7,013 bases of DNA, from contig JBBRES010000132.1 of assembly GCA_038202665.1 (NCBI GenBank), positions 1 to 7,013 of the forward strand, written 5' to 3'. This DNA is from Kapaibacterium sp038202665. Lineage in GTDB: Bacteria > Bacteroidota > Ignavibacteria > Kapaibacteriales > Kapaibacteriaceae. The position numbers were made by a program, and so were the translations under genes. Each line of letters opens with the position of its first letter. Positions within the stretch are counted from its first letter, which is position 1. Under the pieces are notes generated by a model. It was not told the origin of the DNA. It searched no databases and was given only the letters and a program-made list of their open reading frames with translations. Positions 1 to 5,732 of this stretch are shown here, one piece after another.

Positions 1-1087
1 CCATGTCGAAGTACGACAGCTGGCTCCATCCATGATGCGGATACCAACTAATGGAGCCACTCAGAAACGTGTAGTCACCAACCCGATCCACAATGCGACC
101 ATGGTAGAATATCTCGATGGTCATGCTGTCGTTCTTGTTAAACCGTGAAGGCAGCTTCACCCAGAAGTCACTTGCACCCTTCGGCTGCTCTACATGGAGC
201 CTATCGCCACGAAAGAACCGCACGGAGTCTACCGGAAGCTCCGACATCAGGTCGAAGTTCACCCACTGTGTGTTGTCGGCAAGCACTTGCACGACAATTC
301 GGTCAACCACTCGCATCGAAAGATTGCTCTCGAACGCAATGTTCATCGTGTGCTGCGCAAGATAGACTTGTTCACCAGCTTTTACTCCGAGCTCGTCTGC
401 ATAGATACGGCCAGACGAGGGCGGGCATTGATTGACGTCTGTGAATACGCGCTGACCATTCGACATTTTCGAAAGTGAGAAGTACCAGGGTTCATCGGAG
501 TAAGGATCATGAGTGATAACGCAACCATAGTTCCCGTCACTTGTAGCTTCAACCGAAATGCAGTGCGCCGATGTGTTGTTTAAGATCGTGCGTGCGTAAG
601 AGGCATCGATACTCGAATCCTTGCCGTGATATCCAAGTCGGAGTCCGCGTGAGAATAACTTCTCCACTTCCTTCGGGAGTACGGGGAGCGACGGTTTCAT
701 GTCGCGCAGTTGTGTGAGCAGCGTACTATCGGTGAACATGAAGAAAGCAGATGTGCATTCTTCATTGTAGACGTCGTTTGGATAAAATCTCTGGAGCTGC
801 CTGCGTTCCACCAGTAACGTCGGGGTGAACGAAATGGCACCCTTGCCAACAAAGGCGGCTGTGTAGCGCTTGCCATTCACCTCTGTTCCAAGAACGATCG
901 TCCCAGAATCAAGCGATATCAACATTGCACCATCCTCGATCATCAATCCTTCTACGGAATACACTTGCTTCGGATCGGGCTTGCTCGTCAGAAATGCGCT
1001 GCGCATCTCCGCATAGGTGGAAAACTGCTGAGAATAGCTTGTGACAACGCTGAAAAGGCAAAGCACGGTGGCAAGGTAGAACTTCAT
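1..1087 (-). CDS. Exported protein, probable N-terminal part of an M1-aminopeptidase-like protein (3' end outside window)
   Basis: An open frame of 362 codons runs without a stop from an ATG at 1085-1087 (minus strand) to the window edge, so the C-terminus is missing. The product starts with a signal peptide (MKFYLATVLCLFSVVTSYSQ): a Lys, a hydrophobic stretch, and a likely cleavage after Ser19 before Gln20-Gln21. The mature part looks like a secreted beta-rich domain. A stretch near residues 80-115 (GKGAISFTPTLLVERRQLQRF, then FMFTD) resembles the opening domain of M1 aminopeptidase-like proteins of Bacteroidetes, which has Gly-rich, 'TP..ER.QL.RF' and 'F.FTD' elements. The last residues (SISWYPHHGWSQ) would lead towards the peptidase domain. 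The HExxH zinc site is not in the visible part, so catalysis cannot be confirmed. Divergent from thyX. The coding frame is certain; the family is moderately sure, and another large exported protein is possible. Confidence 0.62.
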   Translation of the reverse strand, partial: MKFYLATVLCLFSVVTSYSQQFSTYAEMRSAFLTSKPDPKQVYSVEGLMIEDGAMLISLDSGTIVLGTEVNGKRYTAAFVGKGAISFTPTLLVERRQLQRFYPNDVYNEECTSAFFMFTDSTLLTQLRDMKPSLPVLPKEVEKLFSRGLRLGYHGKDSSIDASYARTILNNTSAHCISVEATSDGNYGCVITHDPYSDEPWYFSLSKMSNGQRVFTDVNQCPPSSGRIYADELGVKAGEQVYLAQHTMNIAFESNLSMRVVDRIVVQVLADNTQWVNFDLMSELPVDSVRFFRGDRLHVEQPKGASDFWVKLPSRFNKNDSMTIEIFYHGRIVDRVGDYTFLSGSISWYPHHGWSQLSYFDM

Positions 1088-1113
1088 GGATAACGCCCCT
1101 CGAGCAGAGATGG

Positions 1114-1121
1114 TATATTTG
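1114..1121 (+). promoter_or_regulatory. thyX: Candidate -7 promoter box for thyX
   Basis: The octamer TATATTTG exactly fits the Bacteroidetes -7 consensus TAnnTTTG. It ends 23 nt before the thyX start codon, a sensible distance for a short leader. No clear TTTG-type -33 element is seen upstream, where the sequence is GC-rich (around 1091-1104), so the call rests on one box. The same 57-nt gap must also hold the promoter of the divergent exported-protein gene, but no convincing box was found for that direction. Confidence 0.35.
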
Positions 1122-1144
1122 AAAACACAACTACCTGTGAAAAT

Positions 1145-1996
1145 ATGCAAGACAACGTTCGCGACCTTCTCGGAAAAGAGATTTCTTGTCTCGATAAAGG
1201 ATTTGTTCGACTCATCGACGTCATGGGAGATGATGATGCAATCGTGCAGGCTGCACGTGTTTCGTACGGTGAAGGCACGAAAAGGGTCACGGAAGACAGG
1301 GGACTGATCCGATACCTTCTGCGTCACTTGCATACGACTCCGTTCGAAATGGTGGAATTCAAGTTCCATATCAAGCTTCCGATCTTCGTTGCACGGCAAT
1401 GGATCCGACACCGCACGGCAAACGTGAATGAGTACAGTGGTCGGTATTCAGAGATGAAGGATGAATTCTACGTGCCTGCAGTTGAACAGATACGGCCTCA
1501 AAGTGTCACGAATAAGCAAGGCAGATCAGAACAGGCCATGCCGCCCGACGTAGCATCGCGAATTGTGTCGCAGATGGAAGAGACGCAGCGCGAGCTCTAC
1601 GATGAGTACCAATCGTTGCTTGGCGACAACCTGGCGAGAGAGCTGGCACGCATCAATCTCCCACTATCGAACTACACCGAGTGGTATTGGAAGATCGATC
1701 TGCACAACCTCTTTCATTTTCTGCGCCTTCGCATAGACCCGCATGCACAGTACGAGATTCGCGTCTATGGCGAAGCAATGGCAGAGCTCGTCAAACAGGT
1801 TGTGCCAATTGCGTGGGAGGCGTTCGAAGACTACATCCTGCATTCCACAAAGTTTTCCCGTAACGAACTCGCCGTTTTGGCGTCGATACTTCCTGCCGAC
1901 CTTCCAGAGGAAGCAAGCTTGGAAAAGTTCGGATTGAAGGGTCGTGAAGCACGAGAATTCCTGGAGAAAGTACGACTGCACCTGCAACGATCGTAA
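1145..1996 (+). CDS. thyX: FAD-dependent thymidylate synthase ThyX
   Basis: Cytoplasmic homotetrameric flavoenzyme that makes dTMP from dUMP with methylenetetrahydrofolate as carbon donor and NAD(P)H as reductant; it replaces ThyA in many bacteria. The 283-residue product carries the diagnostic RHRx7S motif as RHRTANVNEYS at residues 88-98, followed by GRY. It also has the upstream HTTPFE block (63-68) that helps bind FAD, and a C-terminal NLPLSNYTEWYW (171-182) plus HFLRLR (191-196) block with the nucleotide-binding arginines. About 50 residues follow the usual core end (after about residue 230), including FSRNELAVL; similar tails occur in some ThyX proteins. The start is the first ATG in frame with a family-like N-terminus; no strong Shine-Dalgarno is visible. 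The stop shares one base with the next start (TAATG), so the two genes are probably cotranscribed and translationally coupled. Confidence 0.96.
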   Translation: MQDNVRDLLGKEISCLDKGFVRLIDVMGDDDAIVQAARVSYGEGTKRVTEDRGLIRYLLRHLHTTPFEMVEFKFHIKLPIFVARQWIRHRTANVNEYSGRYSEMKDEFYVPAVEQIRPQSVTNKQGRSEQAMPPDVASRIVSQMEETQRELYDEYQSLLGDNLARELARINLPLSNYTEWYWKIDLHNLFHFLRLRIDPHAQYEIRVYGEAMAELVKQVVPIAWEAFEDYILHSTKFSRNELAVLASILPADLPEEASLEKFGLKGREAREFLEKVRLHLQRS

Positions 1997-3030
1997 TGCT
2001 GTTGCGAATCGGATCTGTGTCCGTGATCGTAGGCTTGATGCTTGGATGCACGAACCAAACGTCTCCGGACGTGCAAGGATCTATGATCCCTGAGCTCCCA
2101 GCCCACATGCCTTCAGTGCCGTTTCCTGCAGACAATCCTTATAGCGCAGAAAAGGCTGAGTTGGGTAGGTATCTCTTTTACGATGTGCGCTTGAGCAGCG
2201 AGGCTACAATAGCGTGCGCTTCGTGTCATCGTCAGGAAGCAGCGTTTAGCGATGCACCGAATCAAGTAAGTAAAGGCGTGTACGGTGCTCGAGGTCAGCG
2301 AAATTCTCCAATGATCGTGAATGCCGCGTACAATCCCTATCAGTTCTGGGATGGGCGAGCAGCGACGTTAGAAGAGCAGGCCATGGGGGCGTTTTTAAAC
2401 TCGATCGAAATGGCGGCGGATACGATGGCAGTGGCGACACTACTACGCGGACCAGACTATCGAGATAGATGGTTACAAGCTTTTCATGATTCAACCGTAA
2501 CAATGCCACTTGCAATGAAGGCCATTGCAACGTTTGTGCGAACGCTTGTTTCTGCGAACAGTCCGTACGACCGATACTTGCGCGGCGAACGTGATGCCAT
2601 GACGTCGGTGCAACTGTCGGGAATGAGACTTTTCTTTAGTGAGCGAACAAAGTGTGCATCGTGCCATAACGGACCTAACCTTACCAACAACCTTTTTCAG
2701 AATGTTGGATTGTTTAGTCACTACTTCGATACGGGTAGGTATCGCGTTACGGGCGACCACGCCGATGAGGCAATGTTTAAAACGCCAACACTGCGGAACG
2801 TTGAATTGTCGCCACCGTATATGGCCGGCGGAGATAGCGAAGACGGTGAAATGTTAACGCTCGAAAGCGTTGTAGAGCATTATGATAAAGGCGGAAAGCC
2901 ATTTGGAAATAAGGATACGAGAGTAGTAGCATTAAAACTATCCAACAGCGAAAAAGCATCGCTCGTTGAATTCATGAAGGCACTTACCGATCGCAGTGTG
3001 CTGACGAATCCGCGCTTCGCAAAACCGTAA
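1996..3030 (+). CDS. Di-heme cytochrome c peroxidase / MauG-family lipoprotein
   Basis: Predicted periplasmic di-heme enzyme of 344 residues. Family members reduce hydrogen peroxide to water with electrons from small c-type cytochromes or, in the MauG branch, oxidise a protein substrate. Two CxxCH heme sites are visible: CASCH at 74-78, followed by the family FSD (84-86), and CASCH at 220-224, followed by NGPNLTNN. Between them lie FWDGRA (117-122) and LEEQA (125-129), which carry the inter-heme Trp and the likely catalytic Glu. KTPTLRN (262-268) and PPYM (273-276) form the usual C-terminal block. The N-terminus is a signal sequence ending in LMLGC; Cys18 is a plausible but imperfect lipobox Cys, so lipid anchoring is likely, not certain. 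The usual His-Asp after PYM is replaced by Ala-Gly-Gly. Codon use looks slightly more AT-rich than in the neighbours. It starts on the last base of the thyX stop codon. Confidence 0.93.
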   Translation: MLLRIGSVSVIVGLMLGCTNQTSPDVQGSMIPELPAHMPSVPFPADNPYSAEKAELGRYLFYDVRLSSEATIACASCHRQEAAFSDAPNQVSKGVYGARGQRNSPMIVNAAYNPYQFWDGRAATLEEQAMGAFLNSIEMAADTMAVATLLRGPDYRDRWLQAFHDSTVTMPLAMKAIATFVRTLVSANSPYDRYLRGERDAMTSVQLSGMRLFFSERTKCASCHNGPNLTNNLFQNVGLFSHYFDTGRYRVTGDHADEAMFKTPTLRNVELSPPYMAGGDSEDGEMLTLESVVEHYDKGGKPFGNKDTRVVALKLSNSEKASLVEFMKALTDRSVLTNPRFAKP

Positions 3031-3057
3031 CGTCCCCGTAACATCCTCGTAACGACG
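3025..3057 (+). repeat. Three tandem 11-bp direct repeats with CGTAAC core
   Basis: Three adjoining 11-bp units, CCGTAACGTCC, CCGTAACATCC and TCGTAACGACG, share an invariant CGTAAC core. The first unit includes the stop codon of the peroxidase gene; the last ends 20 nt before the start of the glycosyltransferase gene. Direct repeats with 11-bp spacing are the usual layout of sites for OmpR/PhoB-type response regulators, so this may be an operator for the surface-glycan operon. Because of the 11-bp period, TAA occurs in all three plus-strand frames (3028, 3039 and 3050). The repeat is seen directly; the regulatory role is inference. Confidence 0.6.
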
Positions 3058-3077
3058 GCTAGCGAACTTCGCAGCCG
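3056..3077 (+). promoter_or_regulatory. GC-rich hairpin directly before the glycosyltransferase start codon
   Basis: CGGCT (3056-3060) pairs with AGCCG (3073-3077). Inside, after one bulged A (3061), GCGA (3062-3065) pairs with TCGC (3069-3072) around a 3-nt loop. The stem ends on the base before the ATG at 3078 and no Shine-Dalgarno lies outside it, so it could mask the ribosome site or mark the border between the two operons. Five T residues occur only at 3088-3092, too far from the stem for a normal intrinsic terminator. Folding was judged by eye. Confidence 0.45.
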
Positions 3078-4064
3078 ATGAGAATACTTTTTATATGCGG
3101 CTCGATGAATCAAACGACAATGATGCACAAGATCGCGCATCAATTGTCGGAGTGTGATTGTTGGTTCACCCCATACTACACCGATGGTCTGCTTGCCGTT
3201 CTGGAACGAAACAGTCTGATCGACTTCACGGTTGCCGGACAAAAGGTGCAGCATCGTGTGCTAGACTACTGCAAGTCTCATGAACTGCCGATCGATCACC
3301 GCGGAACAGCGCGTCTCTATGACCTCATTGTGACGTGTAGCGATCTGTTCATTCCAAAAAATGTGAGACGTAGCAAGATTGTGCTCGTCCAAGAGGGGAT
3401 GACAGACCCGGAGAATTTTGCCTACTACCTGGTGAAGTACCTAGGTCTCCCTCGCTACCTTGCATCCACCTCGACAACCGGGCTTTCTGATGCCTATGTG
3501 CGCTTCTGCGTGGCGTCTGAAGGGTACAGAGACCACTTTGTGCGCAAGGGTGCAAATGCCGAGAAGATCGTTGTAACGGGAATTCCAAACTTCGATAACT
3601 GTGAAATTTTCCGTGCCTTGCCGTTTGAGCATCGCAACTACACGCTCGTTGCCACAAGCGATGCTCGCGAAACCTTCAAGTATGAGAACCGGAAGAAGTT
3701 TGTCGAGAAATGTTTACGAATTGCAGGTGATTCAACGCTCATCTTCAAACTTCATCCGAACGAGATCGTAGAACGTGCCGAACAGGAAATCGAGATGTGG
3801 GCCCCGTCTGCGATTGTGTACCATGGACGACCAATTGAGCCCATGATCGCGCATTGCGACCAATTGATAACGCGATACTCCACCGTGGTGTACATCGGGA
3901 TAGCCCTTGGAAAATCAGTGTTCAGCGAATTCGATTTGAATACTCTTCGGGCGATGGCGCCCATCCAAAATGATGGCACTTCTTCCTATGCGATTGCAGA
4001 TGTCTGCCGTAGTGTTCTGCGTCAAGAACGATCCTACCACCAGTTCTCGATCGGGACAGCATGA
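3078..4064 (+). CDS. GT-B-like glycosyltransferase / polyol-phosphate transferase of a surface glycan locus
   Basis: Predicted cytoplasmic or membrane-associated transferase of 328 residues, first gene of the five-gene operon. It starts with a Rossmann-type strand (MRILFICGS). VQEGMTD (104-110) and VTGIPNFD (166-173) lie before and at the domain junction, the latter like the 'GNPRFD' turn of UDP-GlcNAc 2-epimerase/GT-B proteins. The C-terminal half has KLHPNE (224-229) and TRYSTVVYIGIALGKSV (265-281), which resemble the donor-binding region of CDP-glycerol glycerophosphotransferases and capsule polysaccharide transferases. No signal peptide or clear membrane segment is visible. The exact donor cannot be read from the sequence; a CDP- or CMP-linked donor made by the next gene is the natural guess. 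An epimerase-like role is the main alternative. The ATG at 3078 is chosen because the first strand starts right there. The stop overlaps the next gene by 4 nt (ATGA). Confidence 0.62.
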   Translation: MRILFICGSMNQTTMMHKIAHQLSECDCWFTPYYTDGLLAVLERNSLIDFTVAGQKVQHRVLDYCKSHELPIDHRGTARLYDLIVTCSDLFIPKNVRRSKIVLVQEGMTDPENFAYYLVKYLGLPRYLASTSTTGLSDAYVRFCVASEGYRDHFVRKGANAEKIVVTGIPNFDNCEIFRALPFEHRNYTLVATSDARETFKYENRKKFVEKCLRIAGDSTLIFKLHPNEIVERAEQEIEMWAPSAIVYHGRPIEPMIAHCDQLITRYSTVVYIGIALGKSVFSEFDLNTLRAMAPIQNDGTSSYAIADVCRSVLRQERSYHQFSIGTA

Positions 4065-4888
4065 ATATCGTAATCGTATGTCAAACGCGAGTTGGCTCAA
4101 CCAGACTTCCCGGCAAGACGCTTCTGCCGTTGGCAGGACGTCCACTTGTGATTCGATTTATGGAGCGTGTGATGCGCTCGAACTACGCTACTTCCTGTGT
4201 TGTAGCGGCTACCACCGAACCATCGGACGACGTGCTTGTTACAAGATGTTTGGAGCAGGGACTCCATGTTTTTCAAGGACATCCAACCGATCTCCTCGAT
4301 AGGCACTATCGTACAGGCATCGCGTACAATGCAGATGTGGTTGTAAAGATCCCGTCCGACTGCCCGCTTATCGATCCCTTGATTATCGATCGGGTGATTC
4401 GGCAGTTTCTCGACCACAAGGGCAATGTGGACTATGTGAGCAATCTGCATCCCGCCTCGTATCCAGATGGAAACGATGTTGAAGTCATGACAATGGAGGC
4501 GCTAGAACGAGCGTGGCTCCATGCAACGAAGCCACACGAACGTGAACACACAACGCCATGGCTCTGGGATGCGAATCCTGCTATCCGTATTGGCAACCAT
4601 GTGTGGGAGTCAGGTCGTGACCTTTCGATGACGCACCGTTGGACGGTTGACTATCCCGAAGACTACATGTTCGTGCGCGCTGTGTACGATCAACTGTATA
4701 CGACGAATCCCATGTTCGGGTTGGAGGAAGTCCTGGATTTAGTAGAGCGGCACGAAGAGATCGAAGCACTGAACAGACATCTTGCCGGTGTGAACTGGTA
4801 TCGGAGTTACATCGGTGAACTAGCCACGATTACAACGGACGATACACGTGTATATCCAGGAAGCTCCAATGGATCTGAAGCCGCTTGA
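4061..4888 (+). CDS. SpsF-type cytidylyltransferase (nucleotide-sugar activation)
   Basis: Cytoplasmic nucleotidyltransferase of 275 residues in the SpsF/acylneuraminate cytidylyltransferase-like group (GT-A/Rossmann fold). Members are found in spore coat, capsule and LPS loci and are thought to link CMP or CDP to an acidic sugar or sugar phosphate. The N-terminal nucleotide loop is QTRVGSTRLPGK (8-19). KIPSDCPLIDP (96-106) holds the metal-binding Asp region. SYPDGNDVEVM (133-143) and REHTTPW (161-167) are hallmarks of the SpsF branch, and RWTVDYPED (193-201) closes the core. The last 25 or so residues look disordered and lack family features. A weak GGGA (4053-4056) precedes the ATG. It overlaps the upstream gene by 4 nt and the chosen start of the transketolase gene by 20 nt. 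The family is well supported; the sugar is unknown. Confidence 0.86.
   Translation: MNIVIVCQTRVGSTRLPGKTLLPLAGRPLVIRFMERVMRSNYATSCVVAATTEPSDDVLVTRCLEQGLHVFQGHPTDLLDRHYRTGIAYNADVVVKIPSDCPLIDPLIIDRVIRQFLDHKGNVDYVSNLHPASYPDGNDVEVMTMEALERAWLHATKPHEREHTTPWLWDANPAIRIGNHVWESGRDLSMTHRWTVDYPEDYMFVRAVYDQLYTTNPMFGLEEVLDLVERHEEIEALNRHLAGVNWYRSYIGELATITTDDTRVYPGSSNGSEAA
4858..4863 (+). promoter_or_regulatory. Ribosome binding site deciding the transketolase N-subunit start
   Basis: AGGAAG sits 5 nt before the ATG at 4869. It is the clearest Shine-Dalgarno in the window and favours this ATG over the in-frame GTG at 4848, which would add seven residues (MYIQEAP) and has no such site. Confidence 0.6.
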
Positions 4889-5732
4889 TCGACAAATACT
4901 CAGTGCTAGGTCACTCCGAGTTCGCGAACATATTCTCAACATGTCTACCGATGGTGGCTGTTTCACAGGCGCATCTTTGTCGTGTACGGATCTGCTTGTG
5001 TTCTTGTACGAGCACGTTCTGAATATTCGACCAGACACGGTGATGGATGTCAACCGCGACTACCTGTTGCTCTCCAAAGGTCACGACGTTCCAGCGCTGT
5101 ACGGTCTCTTTGCAGAGATCGGAATGATTGATCCGCAGCGCTTGCGCAATCATCTCAGCTCAACCGATTCTATCTATTGGCACCCAAACCGCTCTGTGCC
5201 AGGTGTTGAGTTTCACTCCGGTTCATTGGGTCACCTGCTTGCAGTTGGTATCGGTATTGCACTGGACATCAAGCTTCGTGGTGGAACGAACCGCGTGTTT
5301 GTAATTCTCGGTGACGGCGAACTCAACGAAGGAAGCGTCTGGGAGGCTTGCTTAACAGCGGCTGCAAAAAAGATCGACAACCTGATTGTTGTGATCGACC
5401 GCAATCACTTCCAAGCGAATGCACGCACCGAAGAGCTCATTCCACTAGACCCGATTGATGCGAAGTTCAAGGCCTTCGGTTGGAATGCGTTCAACGTCGA
5501 TGGACACGACATGGACGCTTTGAATGAAGTGTTTAGCACTGCACTAACAGGAGCGACTACACCAACTGTTGTCATTGCATCCACGATAAGGGGAAGTGGC
5601 GTTCCAAGTATCCAAGAGCGAGCAGACCGATGGTTTTGCAACTTTACGCACGAGGAAGTGGCCTCGTTGATCGAAGAGCTGCATGGAGCAGAGCAAACAA
5701 CTCTCACCTCAGAAACGTTGGTGGTACGATGA
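4869..5732 (+). CDS. Transketolase N-terminal (thiamine-diphosphate-binding) subunit
   Basis: First half of a split transketolase, 287 residues, matching the pyrophosphate-binding domain of single-chain transketolases. With the next gene's product it should form the active heterodimer that moves a two-carbon ketol unit between sugars using thiamine diphosphate and Mg2+. The cofactor motif is visible: GDGELNEG from residue 148, ending in DRN at 177-179. SKGH (69-72) and HPN (105-107), followed by PGVEFHSGSLGH (111-122), hold conserved active-site His72 and His105. By hand alignment, two His residues that touch the substrate in ordinary transketolases are Phe here: 'GHPG' reads CFTG (31-34), and the 'HG' near the C-terminus reads WFC (255-257). 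The operon setting argues against a housekeeping pentose-phosphate role. It overlaps the cytidylyltransferase gene by 20 nt and the next gene by 4 nt (ATGA), fitting stoichiometric synthesis of two subunits. Confidence 0.94.
   Translation: MDLKPLDRQILSARSLRVREHILNMSTDGGCFTGASLSCTDLLVFLYEHVLNIRPDTVMDVNRDYLLLSKGHDVPALYGLFAEIGMIDPQRLRNHLSSTDSIYWHPNRSVPGVEFHSGSLGHLLAVGIGIALDIKLRGGTNRVFVILGDGELNEGSVWEACLTAAAKKIDNLIVVIDRNHFQANARTEELIPLDPIDAKFKAFGWNAFNVDGHDMDALNEVFSTALTGATTPTVVIASTIRGSGVPSIQERADRWFCNFTHEEVASLIEELHGAEQTTLTSETLVVR

Noticed and set aside
117..478. Three overlapping plus-strand ORFs of 82-96 codons
   Set aside because: They lie opposite the long minus-strand exported-protein frame, have no recognisable domains and mutually overlap.
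1086..1307. 73-codon plus-strand ORF starting before thyX
   Set aside because: It overlaps thyX in another frame, and its product looks like out-of-frame coding.
4369..4400. Repeated TATCGATC and nearby GATCG tracts
   Set aside because: They fall within the cytidylyltransferase frame and encode the Ile-Asp repeats of LIDPLIIDRVI, so codon choice explains them.
4848..4868. GTG start adding seven residues to the transketolase N subunit
   Set aside because: The ATG at 4869 has a good AGGAAG at 5 nt; the GTG has no ribosome site and the added residues show no family character.
5630..5728. Upstream ATG adding 33 residues to the transketolase C subunit
   Set aside because: The extension is a shadow of the partner gene; the ATGA overlap at 5729 is the typical split-transketolase junction and begins close to where the pyrimidine domain starts.
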